DNA of 9,838 nucleotides. Source: Cellvibrio sp. Lineage in GTDB: Bacteria > Pseudomonadota > Gammaproteobacteria > Pseudomonadales > Cellvibrionaceae. Each line of letters begins with the position of its first letter. Positions within the stretch are counted from its first letter, which is position 1. A program made the translations under genes and the position numbers. Below the pieces are notes generated by a model, which searched no databases, was not told where the DNA came from, and was given only the letters and a program-made list of their open reading frames with translations. Below, piece by piece: positions 1 to 5,663 of the stretch. The stretch is from assembly GCA_003524365.1 (NCBI GenBank), contig DQHS01000286.1, forward strand, positions 345 through 10,182, written 5' to 3'.

Positions 1-132
1 TAGGTTGGGCAGCCATGCCCAACATGTCCATGTTTCCGTTCAAACCGAAAATTAAAAAGATGATTCTGTATTTTTAATTGGCATTGTTCCTGTTTTGTTG
101 TTTGTGGTGTTGGGCATGGCTGCCCAACCTAC
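1..132. repeat. Family A REP doublet (REPIN-like), copy A1
   Basis: Two REP hairpins face each other across a spacer of about 85 bases. The left hairpin has arms GTTGGGC (4-10) and GCCCAAC (17-23) with a six-base loop. The right hairpin has the same arms at 109-115 and 122-128, followed by CTAC (129-132), which is GTAG on the minus strand. The left GTAG is cut by the window edge; only TAG is present at 1-3. The spacer resembles that of copy A2 at 603-743. The right REP supplies the stop codon of the adjacent RAYT gene. A GTRG tetranucleotide 5' of a hairpin is the known signature recognised by RAYT enzymes. Confidence 0.85.
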
Positions 133-590
133 GCGAATTTATGGATGCTTGAATATGGCCAGTCTTGGGCGTTGCTTACGTAACCGTGTTTTACGGGGTT
201 GTGGTGTATGTATTCAATGTGGTTGTAAAAATCCCGTTCGTCGCGGATGGTGTGTTCCCAAAAACGACGTTGCCAGATGCCGCGTTCACGTTTTCGCAAG
301 CGGGTCATTTTTATGTTTTCAGTTTTTGGCAGCGACATGGAAAAGTGGCGTTTTATTAACATCCAGCGCATAGAATAATCATCATCCCCTTGGGGTAATG
401 TCCATAACGCATGAATGTGATCGGGCAATACCACCATTGCATCGATCGTAAACGGATGGCTCGCCTTTACCGTTTTCACCGCAGCCCGCAACGCAACGAT
501 ATTCGCCACCAATAAATTGCTCTTTCGATCCGCGAGTGTCACCGTAAAAAAATAACACCCACCCTCAATCCGCACCCGTCTATATCGCAT
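129..590 (-). CDS. REP-associated tyrosine transposase (RAYT1), Y1/IS200-like HUH superfamily
   Basis: This 153-residue protein belongs to the Y1 transposase (IS200-like, HUH) family in its REP-associated branch. Family members cut and rejoin single-stranded REP DNA next to the GTRG tetranucleotide. The HUH metal-binding motif is PDHIH, with H58 and H60. The probable catalytic tyrosine is Y127 in YIHHNPVKHG; Y122 is the alternative. The C-terminus DWPYSSIH is typical of RAYTs. The ATG at 588-590 follows an AGGGAG ribosome binding site. REP hairpins lie directly on both sides: copy A2 abuts the ribosome binding site, and the stop codon TAG (129-131) is part of the GTAG of copy A1. It is slightly shorter than many RAYTs but carries all the expected motifs. 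The last 52 residues match RAYT2 at 51 positions, whereas the first 101 match at about 65. It probably mobilises or maintains family A REPs; that pairing is inferred from adjacency. Confidence 0.9.
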   Translation of the reverse strand: MRYRRVRIEGGCYFFTVTLADRKSNLLVANIVALRAAVKTVKASHPFTIDAMVVLPDHIHALWTLPQGDDDYSMRWMLIKRHFSMSLPKTENIKMTRLRKRERGIWQRRFWEHTIRDERDFYNHIEYIHHNPVKHGYVSNAQDWPYSSIHKFA

Positions 591-602
591 AATTCGCTCC
601 CT

Positions 603-743
603 GTAGGTTGGGCAGCCATGCCCAACATGTCCATGTTTCCGGTTAAATCAAAAGGTAAAAAAGTAATTCCATGTTTTTAAATTGCATTGTGCCAGTTTTG
701 TTGATTGTCGGAATAACCTGTTGGGCATTGCTGCCCAACCTAC
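603..743. repeat. Family A REP doublet, copy A2
   Basis: This is a second copy of the doublet in the same orientation as the first. GTAG is at 603-606. The left hairpin arms are at 607-613 and 620-626, and the right hairpin arms are at 720-726 and 733-739, followed by CTAC (740-743). The first 37 bases match window positions 1-37 almost exactly. The two doublets therefore form direct repeats around RAYT1. The left hairpin ends 12 bases before the RAYT1 start codon, next to its ribosome binding site. Confidence 0.85.
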
Positions 744-771
744 ATGCTTAAAAATAATCATGTATCTAGAT

Positions 772-870
772 CACACATCAGAAACCACCAAAACCAAAAT
801 GTGTGCCGTTGATTGGTTTTTCGCATTCACAAAACAATGTGTAGTTTGCGATTACGAATGCTGCGGTTCG
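772..870 (+). repeat. Family B REP-doublet element, degenerate copy Ba
   Basis: The core ACCACCAAAACCAAAA, then TGATTGGTTTTTCGCATT, then the start of the right REP (CTGCGGTTCG) match the complete copy at 5410-5565. The left REP is missing and the right one degenerates. A perfect hairpin CGCAGGCT/AGCCTGCG at 869-885 replaces the usual end. CACACAT (772-778) and ATGTGTG (799-805) are perfectly complementary and take the place of the CATGTAT/ATACATG arms of other copies. I see no gene in the surrounding stretch 744-925. A short inverted repeat AGGTTG/CAACCT at 902-917 lies just after the stop of the next gene. Confidence 0.7.
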
Positions 871-925
871 CAGGCTCAGCCTGCGCGGCCCGCCTCCAGC
901 TAGGTTGAGTCCAACCTTTGGGCTA

Positions 926-1564
926 TCAATTTATTTGAGTTTGGATGGGGCCGGGAGGATAGAATCCGGCGTTGTTAGTTTCATCTTTGAAATAGATGAC
1001 AGGCTTGTCATTTTCTATGCGAAACTCAATTTTTACTTTTATGTTGGCAACTGTGTATTTTGTATTTTTAACTTTAGGTGGTGCATAGGCCCAGTGTTGC
1101 AAGCTTTGCAGTGCATTTTTCTGAAAGTCCAGGTTTTTAGGGGTGGAAAGGATTTTTAATTGTTTTATTTTTCCAATTGTTGGTGCTGTAAATTCAGCAA
1201 TGACATCTCCTTGCTCTTTGTTCTCGAATGCTGATGCAGGATAGTGCGGAGTGTCGATGAAAATGGGAATTAGATCGTTGTCCATTAATCCGCCACCGGA
1301 GGGTGAGTTTTTTATCAAATCTTCCATGGAGTATTGTTTGTAGATCAATACATTTTCGGTTGGTAGCGCATAGTCTGGATCGGATAGTACAGATCTATGA
1401 TATTGAATTATACTTTCTTCGGTGGATGGCGGATTGCTTTTAGATCCTTTAACTATTTCGTCAGAGGGATTCGTTGCTGGCTTCTCTTGGGTTGTTCCGC
1501 ATGCTGTAAGTATGCAAATGCTTGCAATAATGCAAAGTAATTTTTTTCGAGCATTATTTTTCAT
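926..1564 (-). CDS. Lipoprotein with TonB C-terminal-like domain
   Basis: This is a 212-residue predicted outer-envelope lipoprotein. The N-terminus has lysines and arginine followed by a hydrophobic stretch and the lipobox L-T-A-C, with the lipidated Cys at 22. A polar, low-complexity linker follows to about residue 100. Residues about 104-184 fit a TonB C-terminal (TonB_C) fold: DTPHYPASAF, then a G-x-V-type strand (GDVIAEFTAPTIGKIKQLKI), a helix ending QSLQHWAYAPPK, and a last strand IKVKIEFRIEN. It lacks the N-terminal membrane anchor and proline-rich spacer of a true TonB, and no exbB or exbD is present, so energy transduction is unlikely. The start ATG (1562-1564) gives a perfect signal peptide, although the upstream AAGAGA is a weak and distant ribosome binding site. 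Repeat copies flank it on both sides. The precise function is unknown. Confidence 0.75.
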   Translation of the reverse strand: MKNNARKKLLCIIASICILTACGTTQEKPATNPSDEIVKGSKSNPPSTEESIIQYHRSVLSDPDYALPTENVLIYKQYSMEDLIKNSPSGGGLMDNDLIPIFIDTPHYPASAFENKEQGDVIAEFTAPTIGKIKQLKILSTPKNLDFQKNALQSLQHWAYAPPKVKNTKYTVANIKVKIEFRIENDKPVIYFKDETNNAGFYPPGPIQTQIN

Positions 1565-1624
1565 AATGTTATATATCTCTTAATGTTGTTGTAATAATAA
1601 AACGGTCATATCGTTTTTCGTGCC

Positions 1625-1725
1625 ATGACCATACCTCCGCAACCACCAAAACCAAAATACATGTGCAACTGATTGGTTTTTTCGCCCGCAAATAATCTAC
1701 CGTTTTTGATTAGGCTAATTCTTAT
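1625..1725 (+). repeat. Family B REP-doublet element, degenerate copy Bb
   Basis: CATGACCATA, CGCAACCACCAAAACCAAAA, TACATGTG and TGATTGGTTTTTTCG match the family B spacer. Both terminal REP hairpins are eroded, and the right half (about 1690-1725) is only weakly recognisable. It lies between the TonB-like lipoprotein gene and the small lipoprotein gene, in the same orientation as every other family B copy. Confidence 0.7.
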
Positions 1726-1755
1726 GGGGCGATGTGGCTCAAGGGTAAACTTCCG

Positions 1756-1872
1756 TCACCAAAAAATAAATGAAGGTGTGGCGTTATCCCCAAAGCAAAA
1801 ATTGTCGCAACCGGATAGGCTAACCAGTATGATCAAGGTTGCTACAGCGATAAATCCTCTCGTTATTTTCAT
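1756..1872 (-). CDS. Small predicted lipoprotein (38 residues)
   Basis: A short reading frame runs from ATG (1870-1872) to TGA (1756-1758). It encodes MKITRGF, then a hydrophobic core (IAVATLIILV) and the lipobox L-S-G-C with Cys 21, then only 17 further residues ending in PSFIFW. The complete lipoprotein signal in such a short frame is the evidence that it is a gene, since chance frames rarely carry one. No strong Shine-Dalgarno sequence is visible. It lies 103 bases after the stop of the TPR/TonB-like gene at 1976 and in the same direction, so it could be read from the same transcript. I do not recognise the family. It may be an entericidin-like small lipoprotein or the remnant of a longer one whose 3' part has been lost. 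Confidence 0.5.
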   Translation of the reverse strand: MKITRGFIAVATLIILVSLSGCDNFCFGDNATPSFIFW

Positions 1873-1975
1873 GGTGATTCTAGCCCGAGGTTAAACGTGT
1901 TGCATTGTAAACGCTGCTTGAATAGCGGACGGGGCAGCCCTTTTAAAGCCATATAGGATCCCGTCGCTTAGAGCG

Positions 1976-2986
1976 TTAAGGTGTCAACAAAAAAGTGAAT
2001 CGATTACTCACACATATCTCAACCGGTACGCCGTCTGGACCGATGTTTGGTTTGTAGAGAAATTTCTTCGCGGCTTTTATGCTTGCTTTTTCAAAGTAGC
2101 CTTCTGGATGTGCTTCAATGATCTTGATATCTTTGGTTTTCCCCTCGGCGTCGACTGTATATCGAGCTATAGCATATCCACTAACCCCTCGTAGAATCGC
2201 ATTACTCGGATAATCTGCTGGAACTTTTTTTATAGGGAACGTTTGATCTGCCACGTTCTTTTTCCAAGCCACCAGTTGGCTCCATTTTATCGTTTTATTT
2301 TCGCTGGCATATTGATCTGCAATTTTTTCAAGCACGTCCTGACGCTTGTGGAGAGTTGCGTGTTTTATATAAGTGGCAAAATAAAGATAGCGTTGATAGT
2401 CGCTAAGTTCCCTTGAATCAACGTCCGCTAGGGCGAAAAGTTTCTCAGCAAGATCAAACCTTAGGTTCTGAGAGTAGAGCTCTGCAACCATTAGCTTTTG
2501 GTCTAGCGATAGTTCAGGGAAGTGTTTTGGATAAAGTGCAAGAAAGACTGCATCCATTTTTTCTGCCTTGACGCTCACTGCAAGTAGCTGATTGATTGAA
2601 AACCGATAAGCCCCATAATCATAAGGAGAGCGATTGTCCAGTGCGAGCGTGTAGTATTTAATTGCCTCTGATAAATCATTATCCTCTGCATATAACCATC
2701 CTAAGTGACTGTAAAACTGCGCCAGATCCGTGTGACTATATGCCTTAAAATCAGGTTCTGCCTGTATCTGCTTGGCAGTTTCTATCGCCTTTTTTACATC
2801 AGACTTTTTATTGTCATACGCCGCTATTTCTACAATTTTCTTAAGCCCTTCAGTGCCCAGCTTTGTGGCTTGCGAAAAATGTATCTCCTTTTCGTTGAGT
2901 TCCTTTTTATTTTCGGCTGCATTGGCGAATGGGATCGATAGTGTAGAAATTAACGTTATATAAAATGTGAAAATTCCAATTTTCAT
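1976..2986 (-). CDS. Periplasmic TPR-like protein with TonB C-terminal-like domain
   Basis: This is a 336-residue exported protein. I chose the ATG at 2984-2986 because it opens a clean signal peptide (MKIGIFTFYI...IPFANA, cleavage near residue 23) and has GGAACC upstream. The frame stays open a further 44 codons, but that extension simply translates a family B repeat. Residues about 83-185 form helical TPR-like repeats (LAQFYSHLGWLYAEDNDLSEAIKYYTLALDN is typical of the pattern in its alternation). Residues about 253-335 fit the TonB_C domain: IKKVPADYPSNAILRGVSGY, a strand YTVDAEGKTKDIKIIEA, the helix SIKAAKKFLYKP, and a last strand. No membrane anchor is present after cleavage. The TPR plus TonB_C combination suggests a periplasmic scaffold or adaptor rather than a TonB motor protein. 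It shares this architecture with the gene at 3557-4630. Confidence 0.75.
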   Translation of the reverse strand: MKIGIFTFYITLISTLSIPFANAAENKKELNEKEIHFSQATKLGTEGLKKIVEIAAYDNKKSDVKKAIETAKQIQAEPDFKAYSHTDLAQFYSHLGWLYAEDNDLSEAIKYYTLALDNRSPYDYGAYRFSINQLLAVSVKAEKMDAVFLALYPKHFPELSLDQKLMVAELYSQNLRFDLAEKLFALADVDSRELSDYQRYLYFATYIKHATLHKRQDVLEKIADQYASENKTIKWSQLVAWKKNVADQTFPIKKVPADYPSNAILRGVSGYAIARYTVDAEGKTKDIKIIEAHPEGYFEKASIKAAKKFLYKPNIGPDGVPVEICVSNRFTFLLTP

Positions 2987-3063
2987 ATTTGTCTGGTTCC
3001 GATGGTTTTGTTGATAGGGTTCTAAGTTGATTTGTTGGTGATTGTTGAAGTGAACATTTAATT

Positions 3064-3110
3064 GTCCCGCAACCACCAAAACCAAATGCGTGTGCCGTTG
3101 ATTGGCTTTA
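3064..3110 (+). repeat. Family B element fragment Bc
   Basis: Only the central part remains: CCGCAACCACCAAAACCAAA, then GTGTGCCGTTGATTGG. The terminal REPs are absent. The fragment lies in the 5' region of the TPR/TonB-like gene that starts at 2986 and ends five bases before the stop region of the small membrane gene at 3115. Reading through it creates a false N-terminal extension of the gene at 1976-2986. Confidence 0.65.
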
Positions 3111-3114
3111 TACA

Positions 3115-3343
3115 TCAACTCAGCACAAAAAAATTCAAATAAACCGCGCCGAGTGTCAGAAATGTCATTACCGTAACGGCGTGACCCAGCGCTTTTGCGT
3201 CACCTTTTTTTCATGCCTATTTTTATCAGTTCTTTTACAATAAAGCGATAACCAAAAAGCATCGATAGAATAACCAAAAAGAGCAGGGTGATTATCGCTG
3301 AAAGAATTCCATTGCTCAGTTGTGAAATGAATTCGTTATTCAT
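3115..3343 (-). pseudogene. Small two-helix membrane protein interrupted by a one-base shift
   Basis: From ATG (3341-3343) a frame of 47 codons encodes MNNEFISQLSNG, a membrane helix (ILSAIITLLFLVILSMLFGY) and a basic tail ending GMKKR, with stop at 3200-3202. The frame one base over continues from the A7 run (T7 on the plus strand, 3205-3211) through KKGDAKALGHAV, a second hydrophobic helix (TVMTFLTLGAVYLNFFVL) and a stop at 3115-3117. In that second frame a TGA lies directly before the A run, and in the first frame a TGA follows AGG, so the switch must occur inside the A tract. With six A residues the product would be one 75-residue protein with two helices. It may be a recent inactivating insertion, a phase-variable or slippage site, or a sequencing error. 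The first 47 residues alone could also be a functional small protein. I do not recognise the family. Confidence 0.55.
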
Positions 3344-3375
3344 GATTCATCTTTTCGTAGCTTTCGGCGGGGTGC

Positions 3376-3524
3376 GTAGGTTGAGGGACGAACCGCAGCA
3401 TGACCATGCATCCGCAACCACCAAAACCAAAATACGTGCTCCACTGATTGGTTTTTCGCATTCACAAAACAATGTGCCGTTTGCGATGAGGAATGTTGCG
3501 GTTCGCAAGCTCACCAGCAACTTA
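3376..3524 (+). repeat. Family B REP-doublet element, nearly complete copy Bd
   Basis: GTAG begins at 3376. The left REP is slightly eroded (GAGGGACGAACCGCAGC). The spacer has CGCAACCACCAAAACCAAAA and TGATTGGTTTTTCGCATT. The right REP has GTTGCGGTTCGCAAGC, then TCACCAGCAAC, and ends CTTA instead of CTAC. It occupies the junction between the small membrane gene and the TPR lipoprotein gene. Confidence 0.85.
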
Positions 3525-3556
3525 TGATCTATATTTAGTCTTGCCTGTTTGCTGTT

Positions 3557-4630
3557 TTAATGGATTTCGTATATTAAATTCCAGTGCGCACCCTTTATGG
3601 GGACGGATTTGTTGTTTTCTATTCTTGGAAAATATTTAAATTTGCTAATGGCCTCGATAGCTGATTCGCTAAAATAGGTATCTACTACTTTTCCATCGGG
3701 GGATTTACAGTCTCCAGGTTTGACGTGAGCGTCAGTCGTGGCGCCTTCACGGGTTATTGTAAAGGTTACTTTGCATTTGGCTTCGATTCCTTTTGCTAGA
3801 GCATTGTTTGGGTACCTTGGCGTAATTTTTATGATAGGTGAAATTTTTATGTTACCTTTTGATTCTTTGGTTTCTTCTAATTCCTTTATTGCTTTCTGAA
3901 CAAGTATGGAATTTTTTGGGTCGTTATTTGTATTGCACAGATCTATCAATTTTTGATAATTCTTCTCGTTTGCCCCCCATTTGTTTAACTCGATAGCTCT
4001 GGCGTAATTAGGTATTGCGTTGCTTATGTTCCCATTTGATTCATATATTTTTGATATAAAAAAGTAATCATTGCTGTTAATTTCATTTGTTGTTTCTGCC
4101 CATTTTAAAATATATTCCAAGGATTTTGAGTTGTTAATGTTTTGGTAAAGAAGTCCAAGTGTTTTTAGTGCTACTATTTCATCACTTAAGGGGGCGTGGG
4201 TGGATTCATTCAGCATCAAATGGAACTCTTCGATTGCCGTCAGGTGTTCCCCTTTTTCTATGTATGCATAGCCTTTGACCCTATGGAAAAATGACTTCTC
4301 TCGTCCATTTAAATTTTTATAATCTGTACTGCTTAATAATGAAATTGATTTTTCAGGTGAGTAGCTTAGGCTTTTTTCATCGAGCAGTGCCATTGCTTTT
4401 GATAATAACTTCCCATTTTTATCGCTTATTTTTTGTGGTTTTCGCTCTTGATTTTTTGTTGGTCCTGGCCTTGCATAGTTTGAATTGGTGCAGGTGAGTG
4501 AGCAAGGAATGTTTTGCTCAGTATTGGTTGTGTTGTGAAAGGTGGGGAGCTGGTGTGTAGGGTTTTTAGTTGCGCATCCCAAGAATAACAAAGGTAATAT
4601 CATTAAGGTGATGTGTTTTTTGATTTTCAT
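3557..4630 (-). CDS. TPR lipoprotein with TonB C-terminal-like domain
   Basis: This is a 357-residue predicted lipoprotein. I chose the ATG at 4628-4630 because it opens MKIKKHITLMILPLLFLGC, a textbook lipoprotein signal with the lipidated Cys at 19. The frame extends upstream by 30 codons to a TTG, but those residues do not resemble a signal, and a TATAAT-like -10 (4671-4676, minus strand) lies inside them. Residues about 70-255 are helical TPR-like repeats, including a recognisable unit NAIPNYARAIELNKWG. Residues about 262-357 fit TonB_C: IKITPRYPNNALAKGIEAKC, the strand VTFTITREGATTDAHV, the helix SAIEAISKFKYFPRI, and a last strand HWNLIYEI. The two cysteines in this domain (KCKV and GDCKS) could form a disulphide. 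The ribosome binding site is weak. It shares its design with the gene at 1976-2986 but is divergent in sequence. It is probably an envelope scaffold; the function is unknown. Confidence 0.75.
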   Translation of the reverse strand: MKIKKHITLMILPLLFLGCATKNPTHQLPTFHNTTNTEQNIPCSLTCTNSNYARPGPTKNQERKPQKISDKNGKLLSKAMALLDEKSLSYSPEKSISLLSSTDYKNLNGREKSFFHRVKGYAYIEKGEHLTAIEEFHLMLNESTHAPLSDEIVALKTLGLLYQNINNSKSLEYILKWAETTNEINSNDYFFISKIYESNGNISNAIPNYARAIELNKWGANEKNYQKLIDLCNTNNDPKNSILVQKAIKELEETKESKGNIKISPIIKITPRYPNNALAKGIEAKCKVTFTITREGATTDAHVKPGDCKSPDGKVVDTYFSESAIEAISKFKYFPRIENNKSVPIKGAHWNLIYEIH

Positions 4631-4740
4631 AATTTCAATATCGATTTTGTTTATAAAGCCTTGGCTGAAAATTATAATCATTGCGTTATAAAGATTAAAC
4701 AACCGCCCTAAGGCCCCCAAGGAAACTTTCTGATAAAACT

Positions 4741-4769
4741 CAATAGTGGTTTAGGTCTGTTCACTATTG
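4741..4769. other. Perfect 8-bp inverted repeat upstream of the TPR lipoprotein gene
   Basis: CAATAGTG (4741-4748) and CACTATTG (4762-4769) are exact reverse complements separated by 13 bases. They lie about 110 bases upstream of the start at 4630. The spacing fits an operator half-site pair or a small stem-loop. No T-run follows on the plus strand, so it is not a standard terminator. The role is unknown. Confidence 0.35.
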
Positions 4770-4770
4770 T

Positions 4771-4890
4771 TATGGGTCCGTAACCACCAAAACCAAAATA
4801 CATGTGCCGTTTATTGAATTTTCGTTTGGATTAAATGTTGTGCTGTCTGTGATATCGAATGTTGCGGTTCGTTCCTCACCAGCAACCTAC
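4771..4890 (+). repeat. Family B REP-doublet element, copy Be, fused to the 3' end of RAYT2
   Basis: The spacer core is well preserved: CCGTAACCACCAAAACCAAA, TACATGTGCCG. The right REP is complete (GTTGCGGTTCG, then TTCCTCACCAGCAACCTAC) and ends in CTAC at 4887-4890. The left REP is lost. CTA (4887-4889) is the minus-strand TAG stop codon of RAYT2, so the gene and the repeat overlap by four bases. Confidence 0.8.
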
Positions 4891-5348
4891 GCGAACAAAT
4901 GAATGCTTGAATATGGCCAGTCTTGCGCGTTGCTTACGTAACCGTGTTTTACGGGATTGTGGTGTATGTATTCAATGTGGTTGTAAAAATCCCGTTCGTC
5001 GCGAATGGTGTGTTCCCAAAAGCGGCGTTGCCAGATTCCGCGTTCGCCTCTTTTGATGCGGCTGGTTTTTATTAATTCGTCTTTCGCAATGCGGCGGGAG
5101 AAGTTGGCTTTGATTAATGACCAGCGCATGGAGTAATCACAATCATTGCGTGGTAATGTCCACAAGCAGTGCAAGTGATCAGGCATTACCACCATGGCAT
5201 TAATCTCGAATGGATGGTTTTGTTTTACCGTTTTAAATGCCGCGCGCAAACAATCAATTTCCCTCACCAATAAATCGCTCTTGCGATCCGCCAGCGCCAA
5301 GGTGAAAAAATAACACCCACCCTCAACATAAACTCGCCGATATTGCAT
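4887..5348 (-). CDS. REP-associated tyrosine transposase (RAYT2), Y1/IS200-like HUH superfamily
   Basis: This 153-residue protein is the same length as RAYT1, with the HUH motif PDHLH (H58, H60) and the tyrosine region YIHHNPVKHG (Y127 likely catalytic). It opens MQYRRVYVEGGCYFF, with a GGGAGGG ribosome binding site just before the ATG at 5346-5348. The stop TAG lies within the GTAG of family B copy Be. On the 5' side the REP directly abutting RAYT1 is absent: a CCTGTA remnant (5352-5357) leads into unrelated AT-rich sequence, and the next REP starts at 5410. The last 52 residues are 51/52 identical to RAYT1, and the DNA of the last ~130 bases is about 94% identical. The rest is much more diverged, with the greatest change at residues 81-101. 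It probably acts on family B REPs, which crowd around it; this is inferred from location. Confidence 0.9.
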   Translation of the reverse strand: MQYRRVYVEGGCYFFTLALADRKSDLLVREIDCLRAAFKTVKQNHPFEINAMVVMPDHLHCLWTLPRNDCDYSMRWSLIKANFSRRIAKDELIKTSRIKRGERGIWQRRFWEHTIRDERDFYNHIEYIHHNPVKHGYVSNAQDWPYSSIHLFA

Positions 5349-5409
5349 AAACCCTCCCTGTAATTAACCAATTCCCAGATTTTATCCATAATTTAATTCA
5401 AAGTGCTTC

Positions 5410-5565
5410 GTAGGTTGCCGGTGAGGAACGAACCGCAACATGACCATACATCCACAGCCACCAAAACCAAAATATATGTGCCGTTGATTGGTTTTTCGCA
5501 TTCACAAAACAATGCGCCATTTGCGATTACGAATGTTGCGGTTCGCAAGCTCACCAGCAACCTAC
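5410..5565 (+). repeat. Family B REP-doublet element, complete reference copy Bf
   Basis: This is the best complete copy at 156 bp. GTAG (5410-5413) begins the left REP and CTAC (5562-5565) ends the right REP. The two REPs are near-perfect reverse complements over about 32 bases. Each also folds alone as GTTGC, GGT ... ACC, GCAAC with one bulged base. The asymmetric spacer holds CCACCAAAACCAAAAT, GTTGATTGGTTTTTCG and CATTCACAAAACAATG. It lies 62 bases upstream of the RAYT2 start. Confidence 0.9.
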
Positions 5566-5596
5566 ACGTCCGCACGTAATTCGTTCAGTGTGCTCC

Positions 5597-5659
5597 GTAG
5601 GTTGCTGGTGAGGAACGAACCGCAACATGACCATGTATCCGCAATCGCCAAAACCAATA
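5597..5659 (+). repeat. Family B element, left half only (copy Bg)
   Basis: A complete left REP starts with GTAG at 5597-5600. The spacer runs to CGCCAAAACCAATAA and stops abruptly at about 5659, just before the stop codon of the RES-domain gene (5664-5666). The right half is missing. It lies 32 bases after copy Bf in tandem, and its left REP is the best-preserved example in the window. Confidence 0.85.
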
Positions 5660-5663
5660 AGTG

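Noticed and set aside
95..373. Plus-strand open frames over RAYT1 and the other genes
   Set aside because: They are shadows of the minus-strand genes and repeats, with no ribosome binding site or family resemblance. The plus-strand frames at 4859-5056 and 6473-6691 are translated repeat or RAYT antisense.
902..917. AGGTTG/CAACCT hairpin as terminator of the gene at 926
   Set aside because: The stem has only six pairs and no T-run follows on the minus strand. It may be a REP remnant.
2987..3118. Extending the TPR/TonB-like gene upstream by 44 codons
   Set aside because: The added residues are a translation of family B fragment Bc. A proper signal peptide starts at 2986.
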